This document shows positions 8,182 through 17,705 of a stretch of DNA of 64,000 nt, piece by piece (within the stretch, counting starts at the first letter, position 1; each line of letters opens with the position of its first letter). This stretch comes from a bacterium. GTDB lineage: Bacteria > SZUA-79 > Acidulodesulfobacterales > Acidulodesulfobacteraceae. The notes under the pieces were generated by a model. The model ran no database searches, was not told the DNA's origin, and saw only the letters and a program-made list of their open reading frames with translations. A program made the translations under genes and the position numbers. Where the stretch lies: the NCBI GenBank assembly GCA_021812245.1, contig JAKAOK010000001.1:1-64000 (forward strand), given 5' to 3'.

Positions 8182-9444
8182 TTAATTTAATTCCATAATC
8201 TCTAAAAGTTTTTTTGCTGCCTTTTCCCATGTAAAATCCTTAACTCTTGCAAACCCCCTTTTTACCAGCTCGTACTTTAATTCGTCGTCAAAAATCAGAT
8301 TTTCCAACCCCTGCCTTATGCCGTCTATTTCGTAAGGATTAAAATATACCGCGGCTTCGCCCCCTACCTCTGGCAAAGAAGTCCTGTCGGACGCCGCCAC
8401 AGGCGTTCCGCATGCAAACGCTTCAAGTAGCGGCGTTCCAAATCCTTCATAAAAGGATGGATATATAAAAACTTCCGCGGCATTGTAGAATAGCGGCAAT
8501 TCTTCCACCTTTGTATTCCTAATTAAATGAATATTATCCGAATATTTCGATATCAATTTCAGTTCTTCTCCGCTTTGCCAAATTTGTCCCGCCACGATTA
8601 CCATGTCAAAATTCTTTCTTAACGACTCTGAAGAAATGTAAGCGTCAAGAAGACCTTTGATGTTTTTTCTCGGCTGGATAGCTCCTACATAAAGTATGAA
8701 AGGCTTTTCGATATTATGCCTGTTTTTCAGATATTCCTTTACTTTATTTTTACCTTTGCCTCCGTCTTCGACCGGCTTAAATATATTCATATCTACGCCG
8801 TTTGGAATAATTTTAATCTTGCCTCCGTCTATGTTTAATAAATCAATAAGCCTCGATTTGGTGTAATTTGAAACGGTCGTTATAATATCTGACCTTTTTA
8901 TGCTAGCCAATGAATTGGATTCTACCCGTTTTCTCTCCGAAAGCCTAAGGTAATTTCTAAAATTTAAACTCTTATTTTGGCTTCTGTCAATGCCGGCTAT
9001 ATCGTGAATCGTTGCAATTATCATGTCCGCTTTGAAAGGGGGGAAATAGTATCCGGCGTTGGGCAAATATATCGCGTCAAATTTTTCTTTCCCCTGCCCT
9101 TTCTTTGTTTGCTTGTTATACATCCTATATATTTTGTTAAGCTTTAATTCCTTCAACTTATTATAAATATAATCGGCTCCGCTTCTTAAAATTCCGATTT
9201 TTTCGATGTAATATTTTGAAAGCTCCTTATATTTATTAATTGTTTTCTTGCCCTTATCGTATTCCGGTTGTTCCCTTACGGTATCCTGAAGAAAATACAA
9301 ATCGAGATACTCCGCGCCAGTGTTTTTATTTTCTTCGTTTAAAGCAATAAAATTTTTTATTAAGTTATAGGTAAAAACAGGTATGCCCCAGTTGGGTTCT
9401 TCCGTCCATTTTTGTACATCCACAAGCAAAGATTTTTTCATCAT
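8182..9444 (-). CDS. Glycosyltransferase family 4
   Basis: ILYVGAIQPRKNIKGLLDAY ... FIYPSFYEGFGTPLLEAFACGTPVAASDRTSLPEVGG. Confidence 0.9.
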   Translation of the reverse strand: MMKKSLLVDVQKWTEEPNWGIPVFTYNLIKNFIALNEENKNTGAEYLDLYFLQDTVREQPEYDKGKKTINKYKELSKYYIEKIGILRSGADYIYNKLKELKLNKIYRMYNKQTKKGQGKEKFDAIYLPNAGYYFPPFKADMIIATIHDIAGIDRSQNKSLNFRNYLRLSERKRVESNSLASIKRSDIITTVSNYTKSRLIDLLNIDGGKIKIIPNGVDMNIFKPVEDGGKGKNKVKEYLKNRHNIEKPFILYVGAIQPRKNIKGLLDAYISSESLRKNFDMVIVAGQIWQSGEELKLISKYSDNIHLIRNTKVEELPLFYNAAEVFIYPSFYEGFGTPLLEAFACGTPVAASDRTSLPEVGGEAAVYFNPYEIDGIRQGLENLIFDDELKYELVKRGFARVKDFTWEKAAKKLLEIMELN

Positions 9445-9452
9445 ATATTTTT

Positions 9453-9935
9453 TTAATTAATTTTTAAAGTTTCAGTTTTACAATATTTCGCATAATTCGC
9501 ATAATCTTTATAAATTTCGCCTTTATTTTCTTTAGGAATATTATACAGCGCCACCCCGCTTATCATTTTCGGCTTTAAATTTAAACCGCCGACGAAATTT
9601 TTAAATGATTTATATGGGTGATACATGTTGTAATTAAGCATATTAGACATCTTGCCTCTTATTATAATTATATAATGAATACTATGGGAGGCAAGAAAAT
9701 ATTTTAATGCATACTTATCGCAGTTGCCGACCATTTTTACGCCCCTGTCCTCCATTAAAAGATTAAATACTGGATTTTGCGTATATGACCCCGGAATAAA
9801 GTCATAATAACCCCCTGCCAATTTAAAATAATATCCCGTTGCCGCCTGATATGCAAGGGAATAACCGTCATTGGAAAACGGAATTATTAATATATTCGAA
9901 CCCGTTTTAAAATATTTTAAGATTTTTTGAGTTTT
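9453..9935 (-). pseudogene. C-terminal remnant of a membrane glycosyltransferase-like protein
   Basis: Frame is open upstream of the listed ATG (KTQKILKYFKTGSNILIIPFSNDGYSLAYQAATGYYFKLAGGYYDFIPGSY...) back to in-frame stops at about 9936; no N-terminal membrane domain. Confidence 0.55.
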
Positions 9936-10063
9936 TTATTATAAAATTATACCAAATTTTAATAGCGCAATTGAAAAATTATGAAAATTATGAAAATTTT
10001 ATATTGCACCTTTATTTTTTATCTTTAACATGTTAATCTTAAATTATAAATAAAACCAAAACT

Positions 10064-11092
10064 ATGATTATTCGTTCAAAAGCTCCATTAAGATTAGGCC
10101 TTGCAGGAGGCGGAACAGATGTAAGCCCGTATTGCGACATTTATTCCGGCATGATTTTAAATGCCACCGTTACTATGTTCGCTTATGCTTCTATCGAACC
10201 CCTCGATAAGGATAATAAAATTGTTTTAAGCTCCATAGATAGAAACAAACTTATAGAAACTCCGTTAACTAAAAAATTAGATATGGACGGCAATCTTGAC
10301 CTTTTAAAGGGCGTGTACAACAGAATCGTAAGAGATTTTACAAAAAAACCGCTGGCATTTAAACTTACCACATATGTAGATGTTCCTCCGGGCTCAGGAC
10401 TTGGCTCTTCTTCTACGCTTATTGTCGCAATATTGAGCGCCTTTGCCGAATGGCTGAATCTCCCTTTAGGCGAATACGATGTGTCTCATCTCGCTTACGA
10501 AATAGAAAGAATAGATATCGGCATGACGGGCGGAAAACAGGATCATTACGCGGCGGCATTCGGTGGTTTCAACTTTATGGAATTTTACGACAATGGCAAG
10601 GTTATAGTAAATCCTTTGCGCATTAAACAAAAATATATAAACGAGCTTGAAAACAATATACTGCTCTTTTATACCGGAACATCAAGGCTGTCTTCCAAAA
10701 TAATCGCAAACCAGATAAAAAATGTAAACGACAAAAATAAAAAATCCATAGAAGCTATGCATAAGCTTAAAGAGCAGGCGATATTGATGAAAGAAGCCAT
10801 CCTTAAAGGTAATCTAAACGAACTGGGGGAGATATTAGATTTTGGGTGGAAATACAAGAAAAAAATGACGGATGAAATAACAAATCCCGTTATAGACGAA
10901 ATATACCAAGCCGCGAAAAAGGCCGGCGCCTTGGGCGGAAAATTATCCGGAGCCGGAGGCGGCGGGTTTATGATGCTTTACTGCCCCCAAAATGCGCGAT
11001 ACGATGTGATAAATTCGCTTCAAAGGTTTCAAGGAGAATTTAGAAGATTTCTTTTTTCTAATCACGGGGTATTAAGCTGGAAAATTCAATAA
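10064..11092 (+). CDS. hddA: GHMP kinase, D-glycero-D-manno-heptose 7-phosphate kinase-like
   Basis: MIIRSKAPLRLGLAGGGTDVSPYCDIYSG ... PPGSGLGSSSTLIVAIL ... GGKLSGAGGGGFMMLYC. Confidence 0.8.
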   Translation: MIIRSKAPLRLGLAGGGTDVSPYCDIYSGMILNATVTMFAYASIEPLDKDNKIVLSSIDRNKLIETPLTKKLDMDGNLDLLKGVYNRIVRDFTKKPLAFKLTTYVDVPPGSGLGSSSTLIVAILSAFAEWLNLPLGEYDVSHLAYEIERIDIGMTGGKQDHYAAAFGGFNFMEFYDNGKVIVNPLRIKQKYINELENNILLFYTGTSRLSSKIIANQIKNVNDKNKKSIEAMHKLKEQAILMKEAILKGNLNELGEILDFGWKYKKKMTDEITNPVIDEIYQAAKKAGALGGKLSGAGGGGFMMLYCPQNARYDVINSLQRFQGEFRRFLFSNHGVLSWKIQ

Positions 11093-11154
11093 AAGTGACC
11101 GCCATTAGATTCTACCCTTACTAAATTTAACAATATAGATACTGCCAGATTATA

Positions 11155-11179
11155 TTTACGCAATATATTTTACACTGTC
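11155..11179. repeat. IS-terminus-like repeat, copy 1
   Basis: tttacgcaatatattttacactgtc, 23/25 identical to 13282-13306. Confidence 0.8.
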
Positions 11180-12156
11180 TAAAATCCTGTACTAATTTTT
11201 TTTAAGTAAAACGCTGCTTGATCGCCGTCATTCTTGGAATTTAATTTTTTTGCACTTTCTTTAAAAATTTTTATCTCTTTTTTTGAAAAAATTGATTTTG
11301 AAGGTTCTATTAAATAAGAATTTTTAGCCCTTAAAGGAATATCCCTTTTATATTGTTCACTTCCATAAAATTGGAGTTCGTAAGAATCATAAACTATATG
11401 TTTAATTTCTAATCCTGCATTTTCAGCTAATATTTTCATACTTTTTATAGAATGAAGAAAAAAATGCCTTGGGGCATCAATCTGAACCCAATTTGTTTTG
11501 TAATTTCTCCATGCCCATTGATCTATGACAGGAATTCGAATTAAACAAGTTCCATCCGAAGATAGCAAGTTATTGACACAGGAAAGGGTCTGCAAAGGGT
11601 CTGCAATGTGCTCAAAAGAATGATGGAACATAATCAAATTATATTTACGTTGCTCCACATCACAAATTGATTTTTTAATGACATTTAAACCATTCTTATA
11701 ACATATATCCTTCTCAATATACGGATCAATGCCAAGCAAATTTATAAACCCAAGCTCACTAAGAGCATACAAAAAGCTGCCCGAACCGCAACCTACATCC
11801 AATATTCTTGAATCTTTCAATAACTTAATATTAATATGAGATAAACTTGCCGGAAATGTGTGTAAAAAACTTTTATAAAATAACCTCCCAACAAATCCAC
11901 GATTAAAAATTATGTAACGGCTTATTTCTCGCTTTGCTAATTGCATAATTAGATTCTTAAGCCCTTTAGTAAAATCATCAAAACTATAATAGTCTGATGG
12001 GTAGTATTTAGACATATTTCCCGGAATCTCTTTAATAAAAAGGCATCCACACTTAGAACATTTAATGTATGCGAACTCGTCTTTGAAACCGAACATCATT
12101 TCTTTAATTTTAAATTCTTTATTTTCTTTTCTATTACCACATATTTTGCATTCCAT
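11179..12156 (-). CDS. Class I SAM-dependent methyltransferase with N-terminal Cys motifs
   Basis: CKICGN...CSKCGC zinc-ribbon-like start; ILDVGCGSGSFLYALSELGF; MFHHSFEHIADP. Confidence 0.85.
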   Translation of the reverse strand: MECKICGNRKENKEFKIKEMMFGFKDEFAYIKCSKCGCLFIKEIPGNMSKYYPSDYYSFDDFTKGLKNLIMQLAKREISRYIIFNRGFVGRLFYKSFLHTFPASLSHINIKLLKDSRILDVGCGSGSFLYALSELGFINLLGIDPYIEKDICYKNGLNVIKKSICDVEQRKYNLIMFHHSFEHIADPLQTLSCVNNLLSSDGTCLIRIPVIDQWAWRNYKTNWVQIDAPRHFFLHSIKSMKILAENAGLEIKHIVYDSYELQFYGSEQYKRDIPLRAKNSYLIEPSKSIFSKKEIKIFKESAKKLNSKNDGDQAAFYLKKISTGF

Positions 12157-12313
12157 ATTATAAAATACTCCGTGGATTTCAATTTTTATTAATAAAAATT
12201 GAAATCCTTTAAAAAATTATGATGGCTAAACTCTATTCCGTTTATCAACACATTTTAAAATAATATATGACTCAAATATATATTATTCTAAAACTGCTCC
12301 CCAAAGTCAAGAC

Positions 12314-12374
12314 TATAATGTTCCTATAAATTAATACAACCACCACAGGTGGATTAATTTATAGGAACATTATA
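12314..12374. repeat. Perfect 22-bp inverted repeat with a nested 5-bp stem
   Basis: tataatgttcctataaattaat / attaatttataggaacattata flanking acaaCCACCacaGGTGG. Confidence 0.95.
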
Positions 12375-13268
12375 CCTATCTTAACCGACGAAACCGACGA
12401 ACCGTTTAATCCCCTGTTTTTAAGGTCATTAAAGGACTGCATCCATGAAGAGGCGGACTCCTTATCGCCTAACTGGAAACCCAAGACCTAACGGTAACCG
12501 TTAATATCCACGCCTATAGCGACGAGCACGGGAACGGTCTGTATTTTCTTAATCCGCATGGAAAAATTAACGCCGTCTAAATAGATATATTTTATATTCT
12601 CGCCCGATAAATCTCTGGTTCTCCATTTTTCAACGGCAAGGGTTAATTCCTTGTTGGCGTTCGATATCTCCTGCGGAGACAATTTCCTGCCTATAAGTTT
12701 ATTGGACAAAAGGGATAACGAGCGGGTTGATATGCCGGTTAGATACATCAGCGTCAAATCTTCTTTTATGCACTCCAGCAGGCATAAAGGCTTCGCCTTT
12801 ATAAGCGCCTGCTTGCGTATTTCGTATCTTTTAAAGCGGGGAAGCACCTAAGGCTTATACGAGCCTTTTCTGTCGCGGGGAACCGTAATATTAGTATCCC
12901 CGATGGATTTAATGCAAAATCTGCGGTTATAATATCTCCGCCTGCAAGAGTGTTAACGCATGCCGTTAACGCAGGCGGAGATGCGTTGCGATAGTTAGGG
13001 TCGGCCTCATCAGAACGTTCGTATTTATCCCTTTTCAGATGCTCTTTAAGCTCAAGGTCTAAAAGGCCAGAGATGTAACTTCCGATTGTTTCCTTTACGT
13101 CTTTCCTGATTAAACCCTACATACTTGCCGGCTCTTTTTGAATTTCTTTGAATAAAGTCGTAATTTCTGATACACTTAAAATTAACTTCATTGGCCGTAA
13201 AAGGCATGCTTTTACATCTCCTTTTAATGTTATTTGTTAATAACCATTTTATAGGAGGTGCGCCTATT

Positions 13269-13296
13269 TTGCCATTAGAAATTTACACAATATATT
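13269..13296 (+). promoter_or_regulatory. Possible outward promoter from the IS end toward hddC
   Basis: ttgcca - 16 nt - tatatt; -10 lies about 16 nt upstream of the hddC ATG. Confidence 0.35.
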
Positions 13297-13306
13297 TTAC
13301 ACTATC
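13282..13306. repeat. IS-terminus-like repeat, copy 2
   Basis: tttacacaatatattttacactatc. Confidence 0.8.
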
Positions 13307-13311
13307 ACAAT

Positions 13312-14058
13312 ATGTCAAATATAATTAATATACCCGAAAAAGCATTAATCCTTGCCGGCGGTCTCGGCACAAGGCTTAGAAGCGTTATTAGCGACATCCC
13401 TAAGCCTATGGCCGATATCAATGGAAAACCCTTTTTATCTTATTTATTCGATTATATTTTAAATCAGGGTGCGGGCATCAAAGAATTGGTCCTATCGGTT
13501 GGTTACAAACACGAGCGTATAATGGATTATTATGGAAATAAATACGGAATTTTAAACCTGAAATATGTAATAGAGGATAAGCCGCTCGGCACGGGCGGAG
13601 CTATAAAAAATGCAATAAATAAATTTGGCGGGGATAATGAAATACTAATATTAAACGGGGACACTTTTTTTAATATCGATATTAAAAACCTATACGAATT
13701 TCATAGAAATAAAAACTCCAACTTAACGATTGCCCTTAAAAAAATGGAAAATGCAGCCAGGTACGGTTTTATAGAAATAGACATAACCGGCAAAATTATG
13801 AAGTTCCTCGAAAAAGGTCATGGCCATGTTATGTCGGGCTTTATCAATGGGGGAATTTATATTTTAAATAAATCTTTTTTAGATAATTTAGATAATATAG
13901 AAAATCCTTATCTTTTTTCTTTCGAGAAAGATATTATAGAAAAATATTATAACTACGGCAAATTCTACGGCATTAATTTTAACGACTGTTTCATAGATAT
14001 TGGAGTGCCTGAAGATTACGAACGGGCTAAGGCTATTCTTAAGCATTTTTTTATATAA
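13312..14058 (+). CDS. hddC: Sugar nucleotidyltransferase, D-glycero-alpha-D-manno-heptose 1-phosphate guanylyltransferase-like
   Basis: ALILAGGLGTRLRSVISDIPKPMADINGKPFLSYLFDYI ... PLGTGGAIKNAINK ... ILNGDTFF. Confidence 0.8.
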   Translation: MSNIINIPEKALILAGGLGTRLRSVISDIPKPMADINGKPFLSYLFDYILNQGAGIKELVLSVGYKHERIMDYYGNKYGILNLKYVIEDKPLGTGGAIKNAINKFGGDNEILILNGDTFFNIDIKNLYEFHRNKNSNLTIALKKMENAARYGFIEIDITGKIMKFLEKGHGHVMSGFINGGIYILNKSFLDNLDNIENPYLFSFEKDIIEKYYNYGKFYGINFNDCFIDIGVPEDYERAKAILKHFFI

Positions 14059-14087
14059 TTTTAAAAATTGGTTTAATAAACTAACGC

Positions 14088-16244
14088 ATGAAATTTAAAA
14101 TATTAGATAAATCAAAACAATTTATAAACATTTTGAGTAATTTCGTATCTTTTATCATATTAGACCATAAAAAATTTTTACTAAAAATAAAAAATTCATA
14201 TAAGTATCTCAAAAGAGGGGATTTTCAAGTAATAAAAAATAAACTGATTATTTTCCTTGCTAGAGATTTAGATTTAAAAAAAATTGATATAAAAACTTAC
14301 AATATTAAAGATTTTAAAGAAAAACATTTTGATTTTCCCCTATTCAAAGACCCTCTGGTATCAATAATTATTCCCGTATATAATAAATTGAGCTATACCT
14401 TTTCCTGTTTGAATTCTTTAATGGAAAATATTAAAGATATTCCTTATGAAGTTATAATTGCCGATGACAATTCAACCGATGAAACTAAAAATATTGAAAA
14501 TTATATTAAAAACATAAAAATAATCAGAAACAAAAAAAATCTTGGATTTTTAAAAAATTGCAATAATGCATCCAAATTTGCAAATGGGAAATACATATTG
14601 CTGTTAAATAACGATACCAACATTCAACCCAATTATTTAAAATATCTTTTAGAATTAATTGAAAGTGATGAAAAAATAGGCATGGTTGGTTCTAAAATTA
14701 TATACCCAAACGGCATTCTTCAAGAAGCAGGCGGAATAATATGGAAAGACGGGTCATCGGCAAGCTGCGGCAACGGCGATGAACCTGAGAAATCCCAATA
14801 TAATTATGTAAAAGAAGTTGATTATGTTTCAGGATGTTCAATAATGATTAAAAAAAAATTGTGGGATGATATCGGCGGTTTTGATGAAAGATTTGCTCCG
14901 AGTTATTATGAGGACTCTGATTTGGCATTCGAAGCGAGAAAGCATGGCTATAAAGTTCTTTATCAACCTGAATCGATAATAGTTCATTTTGAAAATATTT
15001 CCCACGGCAATAACGCACCCCATTTACTTGTCAATAAAAATACATTTTATAAGAAATGGAGCAAAGTTTTAGAAAAAGGACATTTTAGCAAGGATAAGGA
15101 TTTTTTTTTGGCAAGGGACAGGTCTTTTAATAAAAAAACCATTTTATGCATAGACTATTGTATTCCAACGCCTGACCGTGGTGCCGGTTTCAAAACAATA
15201 TATCAGTATCTGGAACTTTTTTGCGAGTTAGGTTTGAATGTTAAATTTATACCCGATGATTTCCTATATAATGCAATATACGCCCAAAAATTAGAAAATA
15301 TGGGTATAGAAACCTTATACGGCAAATACTATTATAACAACTTCAAAAAATGGATAAAAGAAAATGCAAAATATTTTGATTTTGTGCTTCTGAGCCGTCC
15401 GGATATAGCCGCAAAACATATAGATTTTATTAAAATCTATTCAAAAGCCAGGGTGCTATATTATGGACATGATTTACATTATATAAGAGAGTTCGGGAGA
15501 TATGAAACGGAAAAAGAATCTACTATACTGAAAGAATCTGAAAAATGGAAAAAAATAGAATTTAATGTATTTAATAAAGCCGATATAATATTAACGCCCA
15601 GCATTAATGAAAAAATTATCATAGATAATAATTCATCAGGCAAAAAAACAAAAGTTGTTCCGCCTTTTTTTTATGATAATTTTAATTTAATAAATAAAGC
15701 CTTTACAGAAAGAAAAAATATTATTTTTATAGGGGGATTTAATCATACTCCAAATGTTGACGGAATTTTATGGTTTTTAAGAGAAATTTTTCCTTTAATA
15801 ATAAAAAATAGAAAAGATATAAAACTCGTTGTAGCTGGATCTAATCCGCCTGATAGTTTAAAGAATATGGATAATGGACATAATATTATAATTAAAGGCT
15901 ATGTGAACGATAAAGAATTAAAAAATTTATACGGCAACGCAAGAATTGCGATAATACCTTTAAGGTATGGGGCGGGTGTTAAAGGGAAAACTGTTGAAGC
16001 TATGTATTACGGGGTTCCTGTAGTGTCAACATCTTTTGGAATTGAAGGCATGCCGGATATTCAAGAAATAATAAATCCCATGGACGATGCAAAACAATTT
16101 GCGGCTGAAGTAATAAAGATGTATAACGATGAATCGCTTCTTAAATTAATGGGCGAAAAAGAAACGGCTTATATTAAAAAACATTTTTTTAAAGAAACGG
16201 CTAAAAACATTTTTTTAGATATTTTAGATTTAAATAAGCCGTAA
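14088..16244 (+). CDS. Bifunctional GT2-GT4 glycosyltransferase fusion
   Basis: N-half VSIIIPVYNKLSYTFSCLNSL...LLLNNDTNIQPNYL (GT2); C-half IIFIGGFNHTPNVDGILWF...IIPLRYGAGVKGKTVEAMYYGVPVVSTSFGIEG (GT4). Confidence 0.85.
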   Translation: MKFKILDKSKQFINILSNFVSFIILDHKKFLLKIKNSYKYLKRGDFQVIKNKLIIFLARDLDLKKIDIKTYNIKDFKEKHFDFPLFKDPLVSIIIPVYNKLSYTFSCLNSLMENIKDIPYEVIIADDNSTDETKNIENYIKNIKIIRNKKNLGFLKNCNNASKFANGKYILLLNNDTNIQPNYLKYLLELIESDEKIGMVGSKIIYPNGILQEAGGIIWKDGSSASCGNGDEPEKSQYNYVKEVDYVSGCSIMIKKKLWDDIGGFDERFAPSYYEDSDLAFEARKHGYKVLYQPESIIVHFENISHGNNAPHLLVNKNTFYKKWSKVLEKGHFSKDKDFFLARDRSFNKKTILCIDYCIPTPDRGAGFKTIYQYLELFCELGLNVKFIPDDFLYNAIYAQKLENMGIETLYGKYYYNNFKKWIKENAKYFDFVLLSRPDIAAKHIDFIKIYSKARVLYYGHDLHYIREFGRYETEKESTILKESEKWKKIEFNVFNKADIILTPSINEKIIIDNNSSGKKTKVVPPFFYDNFNLINKAFTERKNIIFIGGFNHTPNVDGILWFLREIFPLIIKNRKDIKLVVAGSNPPDSLKNMDNGHNIIIKGYVNDKELKNLYGNARIAIIPLRYGAGVKGKTVEAMYYGVPVVSTSFGIEGMPDIQEIINPMDDAKQFAAEVIKMYNDESLLKLMGEKETAYIKKHFFKETAKNIFLDILDLNKP

Positions 16245-16269
16245 ATTAATAATCAAAATAGGTTGAATT

Positions 16270-17688
16270 TTGTTATCGAATAAACAAAGGTTTATAAAAA
16301 ATCTTGGATTTCTTTATTTATCCAGGATTATAATAATAATATTTTCTCTTTTAATTAATATTATCATCATTAAAAGATTAGGCTCTTCCGTTTACGGAGA
16401 TTTTGCCTTCGGCTTAACCTTTGTTCAATATTTTATTATATTTGCAGATTTAGGTTTATCGCAATATGGAATGGTAGAAGTTTCAAATAATATAGAAAAT
16501 GTAAATTTTATTGTTAATGATATTGTATCTGCAAACTTAATTTTATCGACGCTTTCGTTTATAGCCATACTGTTTTTGGCTAATATATTAAAATTTGGAC
16601 ATATTCAAAAGGAAATACTTTATATATTCGCTTTTTTGCCGCTGATTAATTCTATTTCGGTAAGTTGGACTATAACCGGACTCGAAAAAAATTTTTTGTT
16701 TTCAATTTCAAATTTAATAGGAAAAACGCTTTATATAGTTTTATTATATTTGCTGGTTCTGGATAAAAATTATTATTTTATTGCCGCAATAATTTTATTA
16801 AGTTCAAATTTTATAATATCCTTAATTCAATTCTTATATATAAAAAAATTTATCTCTTCATTTAGATTTCGTTTAAACAAATTCTGGGTAACATTAAAAA
16901 AAGGGCTGCCGTTTGGAATTATGTCCGGATTATTTTTTATATACGGATCTCTTCCTATTATATTTTTAAAAATTTTTAACACAAATAAAGATATAGGTTA
17001 TTACTATATATCATATAAATTTATTTTTTTTATTTTTACGCTTTTTCACTTAGTATCAAATGCTTCCCTTCCGGTGATTAAATCAGTTGTAAACAATAAA
17101 GATATTAATAAAGAAAAGAATATAATAAATGAATTATTAAGATTTGGCTATACATTTGCAATACCGGCAAGTTTTGGAATTTTCGCTATAAGTCATAATT
17201 TAATAAATTTAATTTTAGGAATAAAATTTATATTTGTTGCACGTCTTTTGAAAATTATGGCTATTTCTATAATTTTTGGCACTTTAGGTTCAATTATGAT
17301 AGGATATTTAACGGTAAAAACCCTAAAAACAAGCATTATTAAAGTCGGTTTATTATCCTCATTATACGGACTTATATCCGGTTACTTATTAATAAGATAT
17401 TTTGGAATCTACGGCGCCGCTATTTTATTCCTGTCAATTGAACTTGTGGTTATGCTTTTACTTATTTTTATAACTAAAAGCCAGATAAAAATGGAAATTA
17501 ATTTGTTAAATTTAACAAAAGTTATTTTATCTGCAAGTTTAATGGCTGTTATTGTAATTATATTAAATCAAGGTCTGATTTTAAGTATAATTATAGGAGC
17601 GGCTATTTATTTTATTTTATCTCTATCATTAAAAACCATTACTAAAAAAGATTTAAACGAAATTAAAACCTTTATGGCGTCAAAATAA
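16270..17688 (+). CDS. Polysaccharide flippase (Wzx-like)
   Basis: 472 aa, about 12-14 predicted TM segments; RFIKNLGFLYLSRIIIIIFSLLINIIIIKRLGSSVYGDFAFGLTFV. Confidence 0.8.
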   Translation: MLSNKQRFIKNLGFLYLSRIIIIIFSLLINIIIIKRLGSSVYGDFAFGLTFVQYFIIFADLGLSQYGMVEVSNNIENVNFIVNDIVSANLILSTLSFIAILFLANILKFGHIQKEILYIFAFLPLINSISVSWTITGLEKNFLFSISNLIGKTLYIVLLYLLVLDKNYYFIAAIILLSSNFIISLIQFLYIKKFISSFRFRLNKFWVTLKKGLPFGIMSGLFFIYGSLPIIFLKIFNTNKDIGYYYISYKFIFFIFTLFHLVSNASLPVIKSVVNNKDINKEKNIINELLRFGYTFAIPASFGIFAISHNLINLILGIKFIFVARLLKIMAISIIFGTLGSIMIGYLTVKTLKTSIIKVGLLSSLYGLISGYLLIRYFGIYGAAILFLSIELVVMLLLIFITKSQIKMEINLLNLTKVILSASLMAVIVIILNQGLILSIIIGAAIYFILSLSLKTITKKDLNEIKTFMASK

Positions 17689-17705
17689 AGAGAGTTATCC
17701 CATAT

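Larger units (their letters stand above)
12386..13306 (-). mobile_element. Degraded IS256 (mutator)-family insertion sequence
   Basis: ORF 12488-12847 reads LMYLTGISTRSLSLLSNKLIGRKLSPQEISNANKEL...YIYLDGVNFSMRIKK...VPVLVAIGVDINGYR; continuation VLGFQLGDKESASSWMQSFNDLKNRGL at 12390-12480; several stops upstream. Confidence 0.8.
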
